Counted from the stretch's first letter, positions 29,396 through 38,679 are shown. The stretch is 64,000 nt of DNA from Arthrobacter sp. FB24 (GCF_000196235.1 NC_008541.1:3038001-3102000), one strand, 5' to 3'. The notes: a model not told the origin generated them from the sequence alone. Numbers and translations are program-made.

Positions 29396-30535
29396 TCAGA
29401 GGGCTGCGCGTTGCAGCGAGCGCGCTGTGTCGATAGTGGCCTGCCCCAGGACCCGGCTTCCCTGGTAGAGCACCACGGTCTGTCCGGGAGCTACTCCGCG
29501 CAGCGGAGTGGCCAGAGTGACCACAAGGTTCGTCCGCTCCGCGCCGTCGTCGTCCGTCAGCCGTTCCATGCGGGCCGTCGCCGGGACGGGATCGCCGTGG
29601 GCGCGGACCTGGGCATGGCAGTCGAACTCGTCGCCGGTGGCGACCTCCGCAATCGGAAGTCCGGCCCAGGAGACCTTGATGCCGCGGATCTCATCGATGG
29701 CCAGGAGCGCTTCCGGTCCCACCACCACCTTGTTCTCCTTCGGGCGGATCTCCAGTACGAACCGCGGCTTGCCGTCGGCGGCGGGGGTGCCCAGCTTGAG
29801 TCCCCGGCGCTGGCCTACGGTGAACGCGTTGGCGCCGGGGTGCTCGCCGACCTTCGTGCCGGCCTCATCCACGATATCGCCGGTGGTCATCTCGATCTTC
29901 TCGGCCAGCCAGCCGGCCGTATCGCCGTCCGGGATAAAGCAGATGTCATGGCTGTCCGGCTTGTTGGCGACAGAGAGCCCGCGGCGTTCCGCTTCGGCGC
30001 GGACTTCGGCTTTGGACGGCGTGTCCGCAAGCGGGAACATGGAGTGCTTCAGCTGTTCGTGGGTGAGGACACCCAGCACGTAGCTCTGGTCCTTCGCCCA
30101 GTCGGCTGCGCGGTGGAGTTCAGGGTTACCGTCGGCGTCGGTGATCACCTTGGCATAGTGGCCGGTGCAGACTGCGTCGAAGCCCAGGGCGATTGCCTTT
30201 TCGAGCAGCGCAGCAAACTTGATGCGTTCGTTGCAGCGCATGCAGGGGTTCGGGGTGCGTCCGGCTGCGTATTCGTCAATGAAGTCCTGGACCACATCCT
30301 CTTTGAACCGCTCGGAAAAGTCCCACACGTAATAAGGGATGCCCAGAACGTCGCAGGCGCGCCAGGCATCACGGGAATCCTCGATGGTGCAGCACCCTCG
30401 GCTGCCGGTACGGAGTGTTCCGGGCATCCGGGACAACGCCAGGTGGACACCGACGACGTCGTGTCCGGCCTCGACGGCGCGGGCGGCGGCAACGGCGGAA
30501 TCGACTCCGCCGCTCATGGCTGCAAGAACTCGCAT
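29396..30535 (-). CDS. mnmA: tRNA-specific 2-thiouridylase MnmA
   Basis: 379 aa. It thiolates U34 of tRNA-Lys, -Glu and -Gln using sulfur relayed from a cysteine desulfurase. The PP-loop [11 protein letters not shown] is at 7–17. The catalytic pair is Cys 101 ([12 protein letters not shown]) and Cys 199 ([11 protein letters not shown]). The C-terminal β-barrel ends [16 protein letters not shown] cysteine desulfurase gene lies 1.5 kb away, as in mycobacteria (trmU–iscS). TATAGA sits 8 nt before the ATG, so the leader is at most one or two bases. Confidence 0.96.
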   Translation of the reverse strand: MRVLAAMSGGVDSAVAAARAVEAGHDVVGVHLALSRMPGTLRTGSRGCCTIEDSRDAWRACDVLGIPYYVWDFSERFKEDVVQDFIDEYAAGRTPNPCMRCNERIKFAALLEKAIALGFDAVCTGHYAKVITDADGNPELHRAADWAKDQSYVLGVLTHEQLKHSMFPLADTPSKAEVRAEAERRGLSVANKPDSHDICFIPDGDTAGWLAEKIEMTTGDIVDEAGTKVGEHPGANAFTVGQRRGLKLGTPAADGKPRFVLEIRPKENKVVVGPEALLAIDEIRGIKVSWAGLPIAEVATGDEFDCHAQVRAHGDPVPATARMERLTDDDGAERTNLVVTLATPLRGVAPGQTVVLYQGSRVLGQATIDTARSLQRAAL

Positions 30536-30543
30536 GCTGGCTT

Positions 30544-30549
30544 TCTATA
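30544..30549 (-). promoter_or_regulatory. −10 element near the mnmA start
   Basis: TATAGA on the minus strand is 8 nt before the mnmA ATG, consistent with a leaderless or nearly leaderless transcript; no Shine-Dalgarno sequence is present. Confidence 0.4.
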
Positions 30550-30676
30550 GGGGGAGGTTTGGTGGTGCTGCAGCAGCGCGCTCGTGGCCGGCCCATTGCC
30601 GCACCGGCGGACACACTGCATGCCCATCTATTCTACTGCCTCGCCAAAGGGTGCCCGGAAGTCACCTCAGTACCCC

Positions 30677-30705
30677 TTGACTACCATGCCGGGGCCTTCT
30701 ATCGT
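30677..30705 (+). promoter_or_regulatory. Predicted promoter of the flavoprotein reductase gene
   Basis: TTGACT (30677–30682) and TATCGT (30700–30705) are separated by 17 bp. The predicted leader of about 58 nt contains a GCCGGC…GCCGGC hairpin around AGGAGG (30735–30740), which is too far from the ATG to be its ribosome site. Confidence 0.4.
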
Positions 30706-30769
30706 CAGGATTACTATTTTTAGAACCAGCCGGCAGGAGGCGCCGGCATTTCCGGAATCGAGCGGCACC

Positions 30770-32017
30770 ATGACTGTCGAACGCACCATCGAAAGCATTG
30801 TGATCGCCGGGGCGGGCCTGGCTGGGGCCACCGCAGCCCGGACCCTGCGCAGCGAGGGCTACCAGGGCCGGATCAGCCTCATCGGCGCCGAACTGCACCA
30901 CCCGTACCTCCGGCCGCCGCTTTCCAAGGAGTACCTGCTCGGCAGAGCGGGCGAGGACGCCATCCCGGTGGCACCGGAGGCCTGGTACTCAGAGAACGAC
31001 GTCGACCTCCGCCTGGGCGTGACGGTCGCCGCCGTCGACCCCGGCCCGCACACGGTACATCTCAGCAGCGGTGAGTCCGTGGGCTATGACGCACTCCTGC
31101 TGGCCACAGGCGCACTCCCCCGACATGTCCGCCTGCCAGGGAGCGGGCTGGACGGCGTGGCCACATTCCGGACCCTGGATGACTGCCGCCGCCTGCGGGA
31201 GCAGCTAGCGCCGGGCGGAAAGAACGTTGTCATGATCGGCTCCGGCTGGATCGGAATGGAACTTGCGGCGGCGGCCACCGCTTACGGCAACCAGGTGACG
31301 CTGCTTGGGCTTGAGGACATCCCGCTGGCCGCCGCAATCGGACCCGAACTGGGCACGTTCTTCCGCTCGCTCCACGAAGCCAACGGTGTCCGGTTCCGCC
31401 TCGGTGCCACCGCGGCTGAACTCCGGGGCGACGCCGGCCGCGTCACCGCGGTGGTCACAGGAACAGGAGAGATACTGCCCGCCGACGTGGTCGTGGTGGC
31501 CGTAGGCGTCGCACCGGACACTTCGCTCGCGGAGGCGGCAGGGCTGGTCATTGACAACGGAATACTGACAGACGCCTCCCTGCGGACAAGCGCGCCTGAC
31601 ATCTTCGCAGCGGGGGACGTAGCCAACGCCCTGCATCCGTTCACCGGGCAGCACCACCGCAGCGAGCATTGGTCCAATGCGCTCAATGGCGGCAAGATCG
31701 CCGCGAAAACCATGCTCGGACAGGAGGCAACGCTGGCCACGATTCCGTACTTCTACACCGACCAGTACGACATCAGCATGGAGTACTCGGGTTTCCCCGC
31801 TTTGGCGGCGGGCGCCGAGCCGGTCATCCGGGGCACGCTGGCAGGCAAGGAATTCATCGCCTTCTGGCAGCACGAGGGCCGGGTGGTGGCCGGTATGAAC
31901 GTCAACGTTCCGCGCACGCAGAAAGCCATCAAGGCCCTGATCTCCAGCCGGGCAACCATCAAGCCGGGCCGCCTGGCCGATCCCTCAGCCGCGCTTGATC
32001 AGCTCCTGGCGGATTGA
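30770..32017 (+). CDS. FAD-dependent NAD(P)H ferredoxin/rubredoxin reductase-like protein
   Basis: 415 aa from ATG 30770 ([19 protein letters not shown]). The FAD-binding [12 protein letters not shown], the NAD(P)-binding [14 protein letters not shown] near residue 150, and the second FAD motif FAAGDVAN near 280 identify a putidaredoxin/rhodocoxin-reductase-type flavoprotein with a C-terminal reductase domain ([16 protein letters not shown]). It transfers electrons from NAD(P)H to a ferredoxin, often for a P450 or dioxygenase. No such partner is encoded next to it. Its 3' end overlaps the convergent cysteine desulfurase gene by 19 bp. Confidence 0.9.
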   Translation: MTVERTIESIVIAGAGLAGATAARTLRSEGYQGRISLIGAELHHPYLRPPLSKEYLLGRAGEDAIPVAPEAWYSENDVDLRLGVTVAAVDPGPHTVHLSSGESVGYDALLLATGALPRHVRLPGSGLDGVATFRTLDDCRRLREQLAPGGKNVVMIGSGWIGMELAAAATAYGNQVTLLGLEDIPLAAAIGPELGTFFRSLHEANGVRFRLGATAAELRGDAGRVTAVVTGTGEILPADVVVVAVGVAPDTSLAEAAGLVIDNGILTDASLRTSAPDIFAAGDVANALHPFTGQHHRSEHWSNALNGGKIAAKTMLGQEATLATIPYFYTDQYDISMEYSGFPALAAGAEPVIRGTLAGKEFIAFWQHEGRVVAGMNVNVPRTQKAIKALISSRATIKPGRLADPSAALDQLLAD

Positions 32018-33225
32018 CGAGCGACTGTCGCAGCCGTCTGGATGGTTGATTCGTGCCCTGCCATCCCTGCCTGGCGGGCCCGTTCATAGGCACCCGGCAG
32101 CGCTGCCAGGAGCGCGTCGACGTCGGCCTCCACTGATGCGTGGCCCAGGGAGAAACGCTGCGCGCCCCGCGCAGTCTCCTCATCCAGCCCCATGGCCAGC
32201 AGGACGTGAGAAGGCCGCGGCACACCGGCGGTGCAGGCGGAGCCGGTGGAGGACTCCACGCCCGCAAGGTCCAGCAGGAACAGCAGGGAGTCGCCCTCAC
32301 AACCAGGAAAAGTGAAGTGCGCGTTGCCGGGGAGCCGGCCGTCCCCCGGAGCTCCGCGCAGGACGGCGTCCGGGATTGCCTCCCGTACGCCCGCGATCAG
32401 CCTGTCCCGCATCCCCGCGATCCGGGCAGCCTCCTGCGGGAGGTCCTTGGTCACAGCTTCCGCCGCAGCGGCGAAGGCGGCGATCGACGCAGTATCCAGC
32501 GTCCCGGAGCGGACATCTCGCTCCTGGCCGCCGCCGTGCTGCACCGGAGTCAGCTTGACGGAACGGCCCAGCAGGAGGGCGCCGACGCCGACGGGGCCGC
32601 CGATCTTGTGACCGGAGACGGACATGGCATCCAGCCCGCTGGCCCGGAAGTCCACCGGCACGGAACCGAAGGCCTGGACGGCGTCGGAATGGACCGGCAC
32701 GCCCACGGCATGGGCCAACTCAACCACTTCGGGCACCGGCTGGATGGTGCCCACCTCATTGTTAGCCCACATCACTGTGACGAGGGCGATGGACTCCGGA
32801 TCCCGGGAGAGCTCGGACTTCAGCACATCGAGGTCAATAACTCCGCGGGAATCCACGGGCAGCCAGCACACTTCCGCCTCCTCGTGCCGTTCCAGCCACT
32901 CGACGGTGTCCAGGACAGCATGATGCTCGACGGCGGAGCACAGGATCCGCGTGCGCCTCGGGTTTTCGCCGCGGCGGGCCCAGTACAGGCCCTTCACAGC
33001 CAGGTTGTCGGCTTCCGTGCCGCCAGAGGTAAAGATGACCTCCGAGGGGTGGGCTCCGGCTGCGGCAGCAATCGACTCCCGGGCGTCCTCCACCGAGCGG
33101 CGGGCACGTCGTCCGGAGCCGTGCAGCGACGACGGGTTCCCGGTCCGGGCGAGTTCGCGGGTGAGTGCCGCCAATGCCTCGGCGGCGATAGGCGTGGTGG
33201 CGGCATGATCGAGGTAGACGGACAC
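31999..33225 (-). CDS. Cysteine desulfurase, IscS/NifS type
   Basis: 408 aa; GTG start. Releases sulfur from cysteine as an enzyme persulfide. PLP-binding Lys 207 is in SGHKIGGP, substrate-side SGGTEADN is at 67–74, and the persulfide-forming Cys 331 lies in [11 protein letters not shown], the long-loop context of group I enzymes. It is likely to serve the nearby mnmA and iron-sulfur assembly. The start lies 6 nt after TAGAAT, so the mRNA appears leaderless. It is divergent from the EamA gene with 57 bp between them. Confidence 0.93.
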   Translation of the reverse strand: MSVYLDHAATTPIAAEALAALTRELARTGNPSSLHGSGRRARRSVEDARESIAAAAGAHPSEVIFTSGGTEADNLAVKGLYWARRGENPRRTRILCSAVEHHAVLDTVEWLERHEEAEVCWLPVDSRGVIDLDVLKSELSRDPESIALVTVMWANNEVGTIQPVPEVVELAHAVGVPVHSDAVQAFGSVPVDFRASGLDAMSVSGHKIGGPVGVGALLLGRSVKLTPVQHGGGQERDVRSGTLDTASIAAFAAAAEAVTKDLPQEAARIAGMRDRLIAGVREAIPDAVLRGAPGDGRLPGNAHFTFPGCEGDSLLFLLDLAGVESSTGSACTAGVPRPSHVLLAMGLDEETARGAQRFSLGHASVEADVDALLAALPGAYERARQAGMAGHESTIQTAATVARQSARS

Positions 33226-33231
33226 ATCCCA

Positions 33232-33237
33232 ATTCTA
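33232..33237 (-). promoter_or_regulatory. −10 element of a leaderless promoter, cysteine desulfurase
   Basis: TAGAAT on the minus strand is followed by 6 nt and the GTG start. It forms half of a very compact divergent promoter region. Confidence 0.55.
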
Positions 33238-33270
33238 GCCGCGGCCAGCCCGCTCGCTCAGGCACCGGTG

Positions 33271-33276
33271 TAGATT
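33271..33276 (+). promoter_or_regulatory. −10 element of a leaderless promoter, EamA transporter
   Basis: TAGATT, preceded by TG, is followed by 6 nt and the GTG start at 33283. Confidence 0.5.
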
Positions 33277-33282
33277 CGAGCG

Positions 33283-34161
33283 GTGAAAGCCTCGATATAC
33301 CTGGTGCTGGCCACCCTGTTCTGGTCCGGCAACCTCGTGGTGGGGCAGGCCGCCGTGAACACCATGACGCCGCTCGAACTCACCTTCTGGAGGTGGGCGC
33401 TGGCCGCCCTTCCGCTCGTTGCGCTGGCCCACTTCGTGGAACGTCCGGACTGGCGCGCTGTCCTTGGCCGATGGCGGGTGCTGTTGCTCCTGAGCGTCCT
33501 GGGCATGGGCTGCTACACGCTCCTGCTGTACATTGCCCTGCAGCACACCTCGGCGCTCAATGCTTCGCTAATCACTGCCGCTAATCCGGCGCTCATCGTG
33601 GTGATGGCCATTTTCATTCTCGGCGAAAGGCCCGGCCTCTTCGGCTGGCTGGGCATAGCTTTGGGCCTCGCCGGCGTGCTCCTGGTACTGACCCGCGGCG
33701 AACTGCAGCGGGTGTTCAGCATTACGTTCAACTTTGGCGAGCTGTTGATGATCGGGGCGATCACGGTGTGGGGCTTCTATACCATCATTTCCCGCCGGCT
33801 TGGGCTGCCGGCCATTGCGGCCACGGCTGTGCAGGTGGTGATGGCGACGGCCCTCCTCGCTCCGGTCGCGCTCGCAGCTGGAGCCGGGTTCCCCTCGACC
33901 GCAGCCGAGCGGTGGTCGATCGCGTACATCGCCGCTTTCCCCTCGCTGGGGGCGTATCTGTGCTGGAACCTCGCACTCAAAACGACGGCACCGGCCACCG
34001 CCGGCAATTACCTGAACCTGATCGTTGTGTTCACGGCGGCCATCACGGTCATGATGGGCATTCCGGTCAGCCTGCCCCAGGCCATCGGGGGCCTGCTTGT
34101 CATAGCCGGCGTCCTGCTGGCGAGCCGACCAAGACGGTCCCCGGCAATCAGGGCGGCGTAA
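33283..34161 (+). CDS. EamA/DMT-superfamily transporter
   Basis: 292 aa, GTG start, apparently leaderless. Ten hydrophobic segments are arranged as two EamA repeats (first MKASIYLVLATLFWSGN to about 135; second from about 148, ELLMIGAITVWGFYTI). The motif FWSGNLVVG at the start and LKTTAPATAGNYLNLI in the second repeat are typical. Substrate unknown; relatives export amino acids or metabolites. The last 14 bp overlap the convergent regulator gene. Confidence 0.88.
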   Translation: MKASIYLVLATLFWSGNLVVGQAAVNTMTPLELTFWRWALAALPLVALAHFVERPDWRAVLGRWRVLLLLSVLGMGCYTLLLYIALQHTSALNASLITAANPALIVVMAIFILGERPGLFGWLGIALGLAGVLLVLTRGELQRVFSITFNFGELLMIGAITVWGFYTIISRRLGLPAIAATAVQVVMATALLAPVALAAGAGFPSTAAERWSIAYIAAFPSLGAYLCWNLALKTTAPATAGNYLNLIVVFTAAITVMMGIPVSLPQAIGGLLVIAGVLLASRPRRSPAIRAA

Positions 34162-34810
34162 CCCTGGCGCAGCACTGGCCCGGTGTTGTGTTCCCTGCTA
34201 TTCGGCTTTCCTCAACACCACAGCCGGCGGCCGCGCCGCAGAGGAAAGCGCCGTTCATGGCACAGACCACCTCCGTATGGCCGTCTGCCAGCCGGTGGAA
34301 CGGGCAGTTTTCAAGGACAAAGCCGCCGCCTCCGTCCGGATTCGGCATGTAGCCCTCCGCCGAGAGGAATTCCTCGAGGCTTCCACTCCCCTCCGCCATC
34401 GCCAGGCCCTTCGCATATGAGGTGGCCAGCAACACTTCCCGGACAGGTTCTCCGGCAGCACTCGACCGTTCGATGGCGGTGGCCATCAGTTCACCGGCGA
34501 GATCGTAGTTGCGGTCAGGAACGGACGCCCCCACTTCCGGCTGCGCCGGCCGGTACATTTTCGCCGGTCTGCCGGAGCCGGGCCCGGCCTTGCCGCCGAG
34601 CTTGCGGAATTCGACGGCCAGGACACCGTCCTGCACCATTCTGTCCAGATGGAACGACGCCGTGCTTCGCGGGATTTCCAGCGCAGCGGCCGCTTCGTCA
34701 CGCCCCACCGGACGGGACGATGCGGCGATAAATCCGAAAAGTCTCCGGCGGTTCTCATCGCCCAGCGATGCCACGGCCGCGATCCGGCGGGCCCAGGGAA
34801 GTCTGCGCAT
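34148..34810 (-). CDS. SufR-like winged-helix regulator with C-terminal cysteine cluster
   Basis: 220 aa from ATG 34810 (MRRLPWARRIAAVASLG). The N-terminal winged helix (about 12–75) has GRDEAAAALEIPRSTASFHLDRMV, an ArsR/DeoR-like recognition region. The C-terminal part carries ENCPFHRLADGH (Cys 169), VVCAMNG (Cys 183), further Cys 191, 197, 213 and 214. The NCPF-x-La…C…C pattern is that of SufR-type iron-sulfur-sensing repressors. A cluster is therefore predicted, not shown. It is divergent from a small DoxX-like gene with an inverted repeat between them. An ATG 8 codons upstream is possible, but TAGGGT lies 5 nt before the chosen start. Confidence 0.75.
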   Translation of the reverse strand: MRRLPWARRIAAVASLGDENRRRLFGFIAASSRPVGRDEAAAALEIPRSTASFHLDRMVQDGVLAVEFRKLGGKAGPGSGRPAKMYRPAQPEVGASVPDRNYDLAGELMATAIERSSAAGEPVREVLLATSYAKGLAMAEGSGSLEEFLSAEGYMPNPDGGGGFVLENCPFHRLADGHTEVVCAMNGAFLCGAAAGCGVEESRIAGNTTPGQCCARVTPP

Positions 34811-34860
34811 GGAACACCCTAACTCTAAAAACAAGATTCATTGCTTAATGGCGCAAAGGT

Positions 34861-34889
34861 TTCTAAAATCAGAATACCTACTTTTAGAA
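34861..34889. promoter_or_regulatory. Inverted-repeat operator between the SufR-like regulator and DoxX-like gene
   Basis: TTCTAAAA (34861–34868) and TTTTAGAA (34882–34889) form a perfect 8-bp inverted repeat with a 13-bp spacer, and a further half-site CTCTAAAA lies at 34823–34830 next to the regulator start. AT-rich sites stand out in this GC-rich DNA. The regulator next to it is the likely binder. Confidence 0.6.
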
Positions 34890-34898
34890 GGAGTCGTC

Positions 34899-35318
34899 AT
34901 GAAATCTTCCGCTGTACTAAATGCGCCGGGCACCGCGCTGGCGTCGGAACCGGGGAGGCAGGCGTTCCTGCTGCTTCGCACGGTGTTCACGGTCGCACCG
35001 GTCATTTTCGGCCTCGACAAATTCACCAACCTCCTGGCCGACTGGACCATGTATCTGGCGCCCGTAGCAACGGCAGTGGTGCCGCTCCCGGCCCAGACGA
35101 TCATGTACATCGTCGGCGTCGTTGAAGTGGTGGCTGGCATCGCGGTGGCAGTCCGGCCGCGTTTCGGATCGATACTCGTGGCCGTGTGGCTGCTGGGGAT
35201 CATCATCAACCTGCTGCTCCTGGGCAGTTTCTTTGATGTCGCCCTTCGAGACTTCGGCCTGCTCGTGGGCGCGCTCGCCCTCAACCGGCTGTCACCCAGG
35301 AGTTCCCGCAGGCCATAG
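34899..35318 (+). CDS. Small DoxX-like four-helix membrane protein
   Basis: 139 aa from ATG 34899, with GAAGGAG at 34888–34894. Four hydrophobic segments are seen (about 22–40, 53–72, 75–85 extended to 110, 115–130), with FGLDKFTNLLADWTMYL after the first, similar to DoxX/DUF4395-like proteins linked to redox or quinone chemistry. The specific role is unknown. A candidate operator lies directly upstream, so it is probably the regulated target of the adjacent SufR-like protein. Confidence 0.7.
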   Translation: MKSSAVLNAPGTALASEPGRQAFLLLRTVFTVAPVIFGLDKFTNLLADWTMYLAPVATAVVPLPAQTIMYIVGVVEVVAGIAVAVRPRFGSILVAVWLLGIIINLLLLGSFFDVALRDFGLLVGALALNRLSPRSSRRP

Positions 35319-35339
35319 TGCCGCAGCTCAGCAGCCGGA

Positions 35340-36059
35340 TCAGTTTGAAGGCGGAACGACCACCAGTCGTTCCGCCACGTCCGCACGGGCTGCCGCGAGC
35401 GCGGCCGGGTCAGGACACGAGAGCGAGATGTAGACGGACGAACCAGCTGTGGCAAAGAGCCGGGCCAGCACTGCGTTCGATCTTCCCCCTGGCGCAGATC
35501 CACCCTCGAAGGCCAGCACTTCTGCCTTTGGCCCGGGCTTGTCCGGCTCACCGCCCCAGCGCAGGGTATCGGTCTTCAGGTAGCCGGGCAGGATGGTGGA
35601 ATCCAGATATTTGAACAGTTCAACCGTGGAGGCCCTGTCATCCCCGGCCACGGCGAGCGCCGCCTGGTTCACACGGACCCGCGCCGAGACCAGGCATCCG
35701 TCGGCTTTAAGGTAGCGGTTCTCCCCCGCTACGTTCTCCTTGATTGTCTTCCACCCCGGCGCTTCGCGGAGTCCGTCGGAAAGGCCGACGGCAGCTCCTG
35801 CGGCCAGCGAGTCTCCGGCCGTCAGCGGAAGGTCCTTCGCCGCCACCGCAGCCGCATCGTAGCCCGGGGTAATGGTAGGCGTTGCCAGCGCGGGCGTGGT
35901 CCGGACGTCACTCGGGGCTGCAGGATCCGGGACGCCCACGCTGCATCCAGCGAGCGCGGCCACCACCAGGGCCAGGGTCAGCGACAAAGCCATCGCCCGG
36001 GTCGCCCCGGGTACTCGTCCCGTCCGGACCGCAGCGGGTCCCCTGCCCGTCGATTGCAC
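35340..36059 (-). CDS. Putative lipoprotein of unknown function
   Basis: 239 aa. A signal peptide with a basic N-region (MQSTGRGPAAVRTGR) and core ALSLTLALVVAALAGC ends at a lipobox Cys 39. A shorter start at an internal Met (residue 23) is equally possible. The mature part has a Pro/Thr linker, two Cys (ADGCLVSARV and SLSCPDP) and a conserved-looking ELFKYLDSTILPGYLK. I recognise no family. It is convergent with the DoxX-like gene. Confidence 0.7.
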   Translation of the reverse strand: MQSTGRGPAAVRTGRVPGATRAMALSLTLALVVAALAGCSVGVPDPAAPSDVRTTPALATPTITPGYDAAAVAAKDLPLTAGDSLAAGAAVGLSDGLREAPGWKTIKENVAGENRYLKADGCLVSARVRVNQAALAVAGDDRASTVELFKYLDSTILPGYLKTDTLRWGGEPDKPGPKAEVLAFEGGSAPGGRSNAVLARLFATAGSSVYISLSCPDPAALAAARADVAERLVVVPPSN

Positions 36060-36140
36060 ATTGCCCCCACATACGGTCTGCCGGCGGCACTGCTCCGGCC
36101 GGTCCTCCGCAAGAGTTTAGACCGTCCGGCCGGCATGTCG

Positions 36141-37049
36141 TCACGGCGAGGCCAGCACCCTGATGGCAGCGGGCACCACCTCCACAGTCAGCGGCAGCGG
36201 GCCCACCCTCTCGCCGTCGGCATACGCAACGACGCCTCCCGCCGAAAGCTCAACCCGGCGCACCTGCCGGATGTGCACTGCCTGGTGCCCGGTATGGCGG
36301 CCGGTAAAGACCTTCGGGAAGACGGCAAGGAACCGCAGGCGGGACAGTGGTTTGACGATGAACAGATCCAGGAATCCGTCGTCCAGCAAGGCGTCCGGGG
36401 TAACTTTCATGCCGCCCCCGATGGACTGCCCGTTCGCCACCGAGATGAGCATGGCTCCCTGCAGCCAGGTTTCCCCGTCAGCGGTCACCGCGTAGTCGAT
36501 GGCCTTGAAGGTGGCGAGTTCACGGAGCATGGCCAGGTTGTACCTGCTCCTGCCGCGGGGCCAGCGCCAGGAGTTGGCGCGTTCGTTAACGGCGGCATCG
36601 AACCCGGCGGATACAACTCCGGCAAACCAGCGGCTTGTGCCGTTGCCGGTAATCCGCCCGGCATCGATGAGGCGGCCGCCCGCCTCCATTGCGGACCATA
36701 TCCGGTCACAGGCGGCAACTGCGTCATTCAAGGGAAGGCCCAGGGCACGGGCCATGTCGTTCCCGGTGCCGCTGGGAACGATGCCTAGCGGCACAGTGCC
36801 GAAGGGGGCACCGGACTCGGCGAGCGCATTGATGCCCAGGTGGACCATGCCGTCACCGCCCACAACAACCAGGGCATCGCAACCTGTAGCCAGCACGTTG
36901 CCCACCGCTGCTGCAAGCCGTTCATAGCTGGCCTTCTGCAGCACGATGACGCGCGCCCCGGCGGCGCGGAAGTAGGCCGCCACCGTGTCGCCGGTGCGCT
37001 GTGCGCCGCCGAAAGAAGCCCGGGGGTTGATGGCAACGGCGATGATCAT
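36141..37049 (-). CDS. Diacylglycerol kinase family lipid kinase
   Basis: 302 aa from ATG 37049 (MIIAVAINPRASFGG). The kinase motif VVVGGDGMVHLGIN near 62–75 and the substrate loop GIVPSGTGNDMARALGLP near 90–107 define the DAGK catalytic domain, and the C-terminal β-domain ends LPLTVEVVPAAIRVL. Such enzymes phosphorylate diacylglycerol or related lipids at the membrane. CATAAT lies 7 nt upstream, so the transcript is probably leaderless; the longer start at 37079 would add 10 residues inside the promoter. Confidence 0.9.
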   Translation of the reverse strand: MIIAVAINPRASFGGAQRTGDTVAAYFRAAGARVIVLQKASYERLAAAVGNVLATGCDALVVVGGDGMVHLGINALAESGAPFGTVPLGIVPSGTGNDMARALGLPLNDAVAACDRIWSAMEAGGRLIDAGRITGNGTSRWFAGVVSAGFDAAVNERANSWRWPRGRSRYNLAMLRELATFKAIDYAVTADGETWLQGAMLISVANGQSIGGGMKVTPDALLDDGFLDLFIVKPLSRLRFLAVFPKVFTGRHTGHQAVHIRQVRRVELSAGGVVAYADGERVGPLPLTVEVVPAAIRVLASP

Positions 37050-37056
37050 GCGCTGA

Positions 37057-37062
37057 ATTATG
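37057..37062 (-). promoter_or_regulatory. −10 element of a leaderless promoter, lipid kinase
   Basis: CATAAT on the minus strand, one mismatch from TATAAT, is followed by 7 nt and the ATG. Confidence 0.5.
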
Positions 37063-37172
37063 CCAGCAGCGGGAACCATGGCCGCGGGCGCGGACGTTGA
37101 GCCTATGCACGGTTAAACTGGGCGGACCGGACTGCCTGAGTGGACTGGAACCTACAAGAAAAGGATCAGTGT

Positions 37173-38120
37173 TTGACCCAGGGCAGCAGCTCCCATTACC
37201 AGGTCCTTCGTCTTCCTGTGACGGCGACGGACAAAGAGATCAAAGTGGCCTACCGCAAGGCGGCCCGCCGGGCACATCCCGACCATGGCGGGGATGCCGC
37301 CGTCTTCCGGCAGGTGACGCTGGCCTACGAGACGCTGATAGATCCGAAGCGTCGCGCCGCCTACGACCGCTCGTACGCGCACGGGACCCCCGGCACGGCA
37401 GCCACGGAGGGCGCCCATTTCGATGCGCCGGCAGCCGGGAGCCGCGCGTCGGCAACCGTCCACCGGCCCAACACGCCGCGGAACACGGCAGGCGATCCGC
37501 CCGTGTACGTTCCGCCGTTCGAGCATCCGGAGTCCGGCAACGTGCCGCTGATTCCGGAGGAGCTTGCCGCCCGGCAGGTCCACGGCGTGCCCCGTAAACG
37601 GGGTATCTTCGGAGCGGAAGCCCGGATCCAGCGGGAGATGCGGACCGTCCAGCTGATCAGCAGGCAGATCCTCCCGGCCATTCCGGCAGCCAGGTTGATC
37701 AACGGGCTGCAGTCGCCCGCGGACAACAGCCACATCGACCACGCGCTGTTGTCCGGCTACCGGCTGGCCCTGATCGGATCCATGCTGCTGCCCAAGGGAG
37801 CCTACGCCTGGAACGGAACCACGCTGACGCACGGCGGCCGGGCCATTGCGCCGCCGCAGCTGGCGCACATTGTGCGGCGCATGCAGGACATCTTCCCGGA
37901 GCTCAACGTAACGGGGTGGACTGTCATCCACAGTCCCGACGGCAACCTTCATGAACCGGTGATCGACCACCACAGGCGCTCGCACCGCGGGCATGAAACC
38001 GTCCAGGTGGTCAACGGGGCCGGACTTGTCCGGGGCCTCAAGGAGTTCCTGGGCTCCGGGCCTGCCCCCAACACGGTCAATGTCCCCGTCCTCGCCAGAC
38101 TGCTGCGCGGGATGCACTAA
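37173..38120 (+). CDS. J-domain (DnaJ-like) protein
   Basis: 315 aa using a TTG at 37173, which has AAGGAT at 37161–37166; a GTG at 37140 would add 11 residues without a ribosome site. The J domain occupies about residues 8–70 (YQVLRLPVTATDKEIKVAYRKA), with the Hsp70-stimulating His-Pro-Asp in RRAHPDHGG. The remaining 240 aa lack the zinc-finger and client domains of true DnaJ and look like a nuclease-related (NERD-like) region of low certainty, with LINGLQSPADNSHIDHALLSGYRLALI. It is followed 25 bp later by trmL. Confidence 0.8.
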   Translation: MTQGSSSHYQVLRLPVTATDKEIKVAYRKAARRAHPDHGGDAAVFRQVTLAYETLIDPKRRAAYDRSYAHGTPGTAATEGAHFDAPAAGSRASATVHRPNTPRNTAGDPPVYVPPFEHPESGNVPLIPEELAARQVHGVPRKRGIFGAEARIQREMRTVQLISRQILPAIPAARLINGLQSPADNSHIDHALLSGYRLALIGSMLLPKGAYAWNGTTLTHGGRAIAPPQLAHIVRRMQDIFPELNVTGWTVIHSPDGNLHEPVIDHHRRSHRGHETVQVVNGAGLVRGLKEFLGSGPAPNTVNVPVLARLLRGMH

Positions 38121-38133
38121 GGCCCGAAGTGGC

Positions 38134-38139
38134 TAGGAT
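38134..38139 (+). promoter_or_regulatory. −10 element of a leaderless promoter, SPOUT methyltransferase
   Basis: TAGGAT is followed by 6 nt and the GTG start at 38146; the promoter overlaps the end of the J-domain gene. Confidence 0.5.
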
Positions 38140-38145
38140 GGGACG

Positions 38146-38613
38146 GTGTTCCGCATCCTCTTCCACACTCCTGAAATTCCCGGCAATACGGGCAACGCCA
38201 TCCGCCTGGCTGCCATCACGGGCGCCGAACTGCACCTCGTGGAGCCTCTGGGCTTTGATTTTTCCGACGCCAAACTTCGCCGCGCCGGCCTGGACTACCA
38301 CGACCTCGCCGTCGTGACGGTGCACAAAAGCATCGAGGCCGCCTGGGAGGCTTTGCAGCCTGAGCGCGTCTATGCGTTCACGTCCGACGGCGAAACCTCC
38401 TACGCGGATATCAGTTACCTCCCCGGCGACGTCCTTCTCTTCGGACCGGAATCTGTGGGACTTCCGGCGGAACTCAAGAACGATCCGCATGTGACGTCCC
38501 GGGTGCGGCTTCCCATGCTGCCGTCCCTGCGGTCCCTGAATCTTGCCAACGCGGCGTCGATCGCGGTCTTTGAGGCCTGGCGGCAAAACGGCTTCGCCGG
38601 CGCCAAACTCTAG
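38146..38613 (+). CDS. trmL: tRNA (cytidine/uridine-2'-O-)-methyltransferase TrmL
   Basis: 155 aa, the normal length for TrmL; GTG start. It methylates the ribose of the wobble base of tRNA-Leu isoacceptors. SPOUT trefoil-knot motifs are all present: HTPEIPGNTGNAIRLA at the start, LFGPESVGLP for S-adenosylmethionine binding, and LPMLPSLRSLNLANAASIAV at the knot. It appears leaderless. Confidence 0.93.
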   Translation: MFRILFHTPEIPGNTGNAIRLAAITGAELHLVEPLGFDFSDAKLRRAGLDYHDLAVVTVHKSIEAAWEALQPERVYAFTSDGETSYADISYLPGDVLLFGPESVGLPAELKNDPHVTSRVRLPMLPSLRSLNLANAASIAVFEAWRQNGFAGAKL

Positions 38614-38679
38614 CGGGGCAGCACCCGGGGCCGTCCGCCCGCCCGCCCCGACGGCCCGTCAATTTGCAGAAATCGCCGC

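Noticed and set aside
29351..30550. Plus-strand frame (399 codons) opposite mnmA
   Set aside because: Shadow of mnmA, whose catalytic motifs are intact on the minus strand.
30735..30740. AGGAGG inside a GCCGGC hairpin as a possible riboswitch-like expression platform for the flavoprotein gene
   Set aside because: It lies about 30 nt before the ATG and no in-frame start codon follows at the right distance, so it does not control the annotated start.
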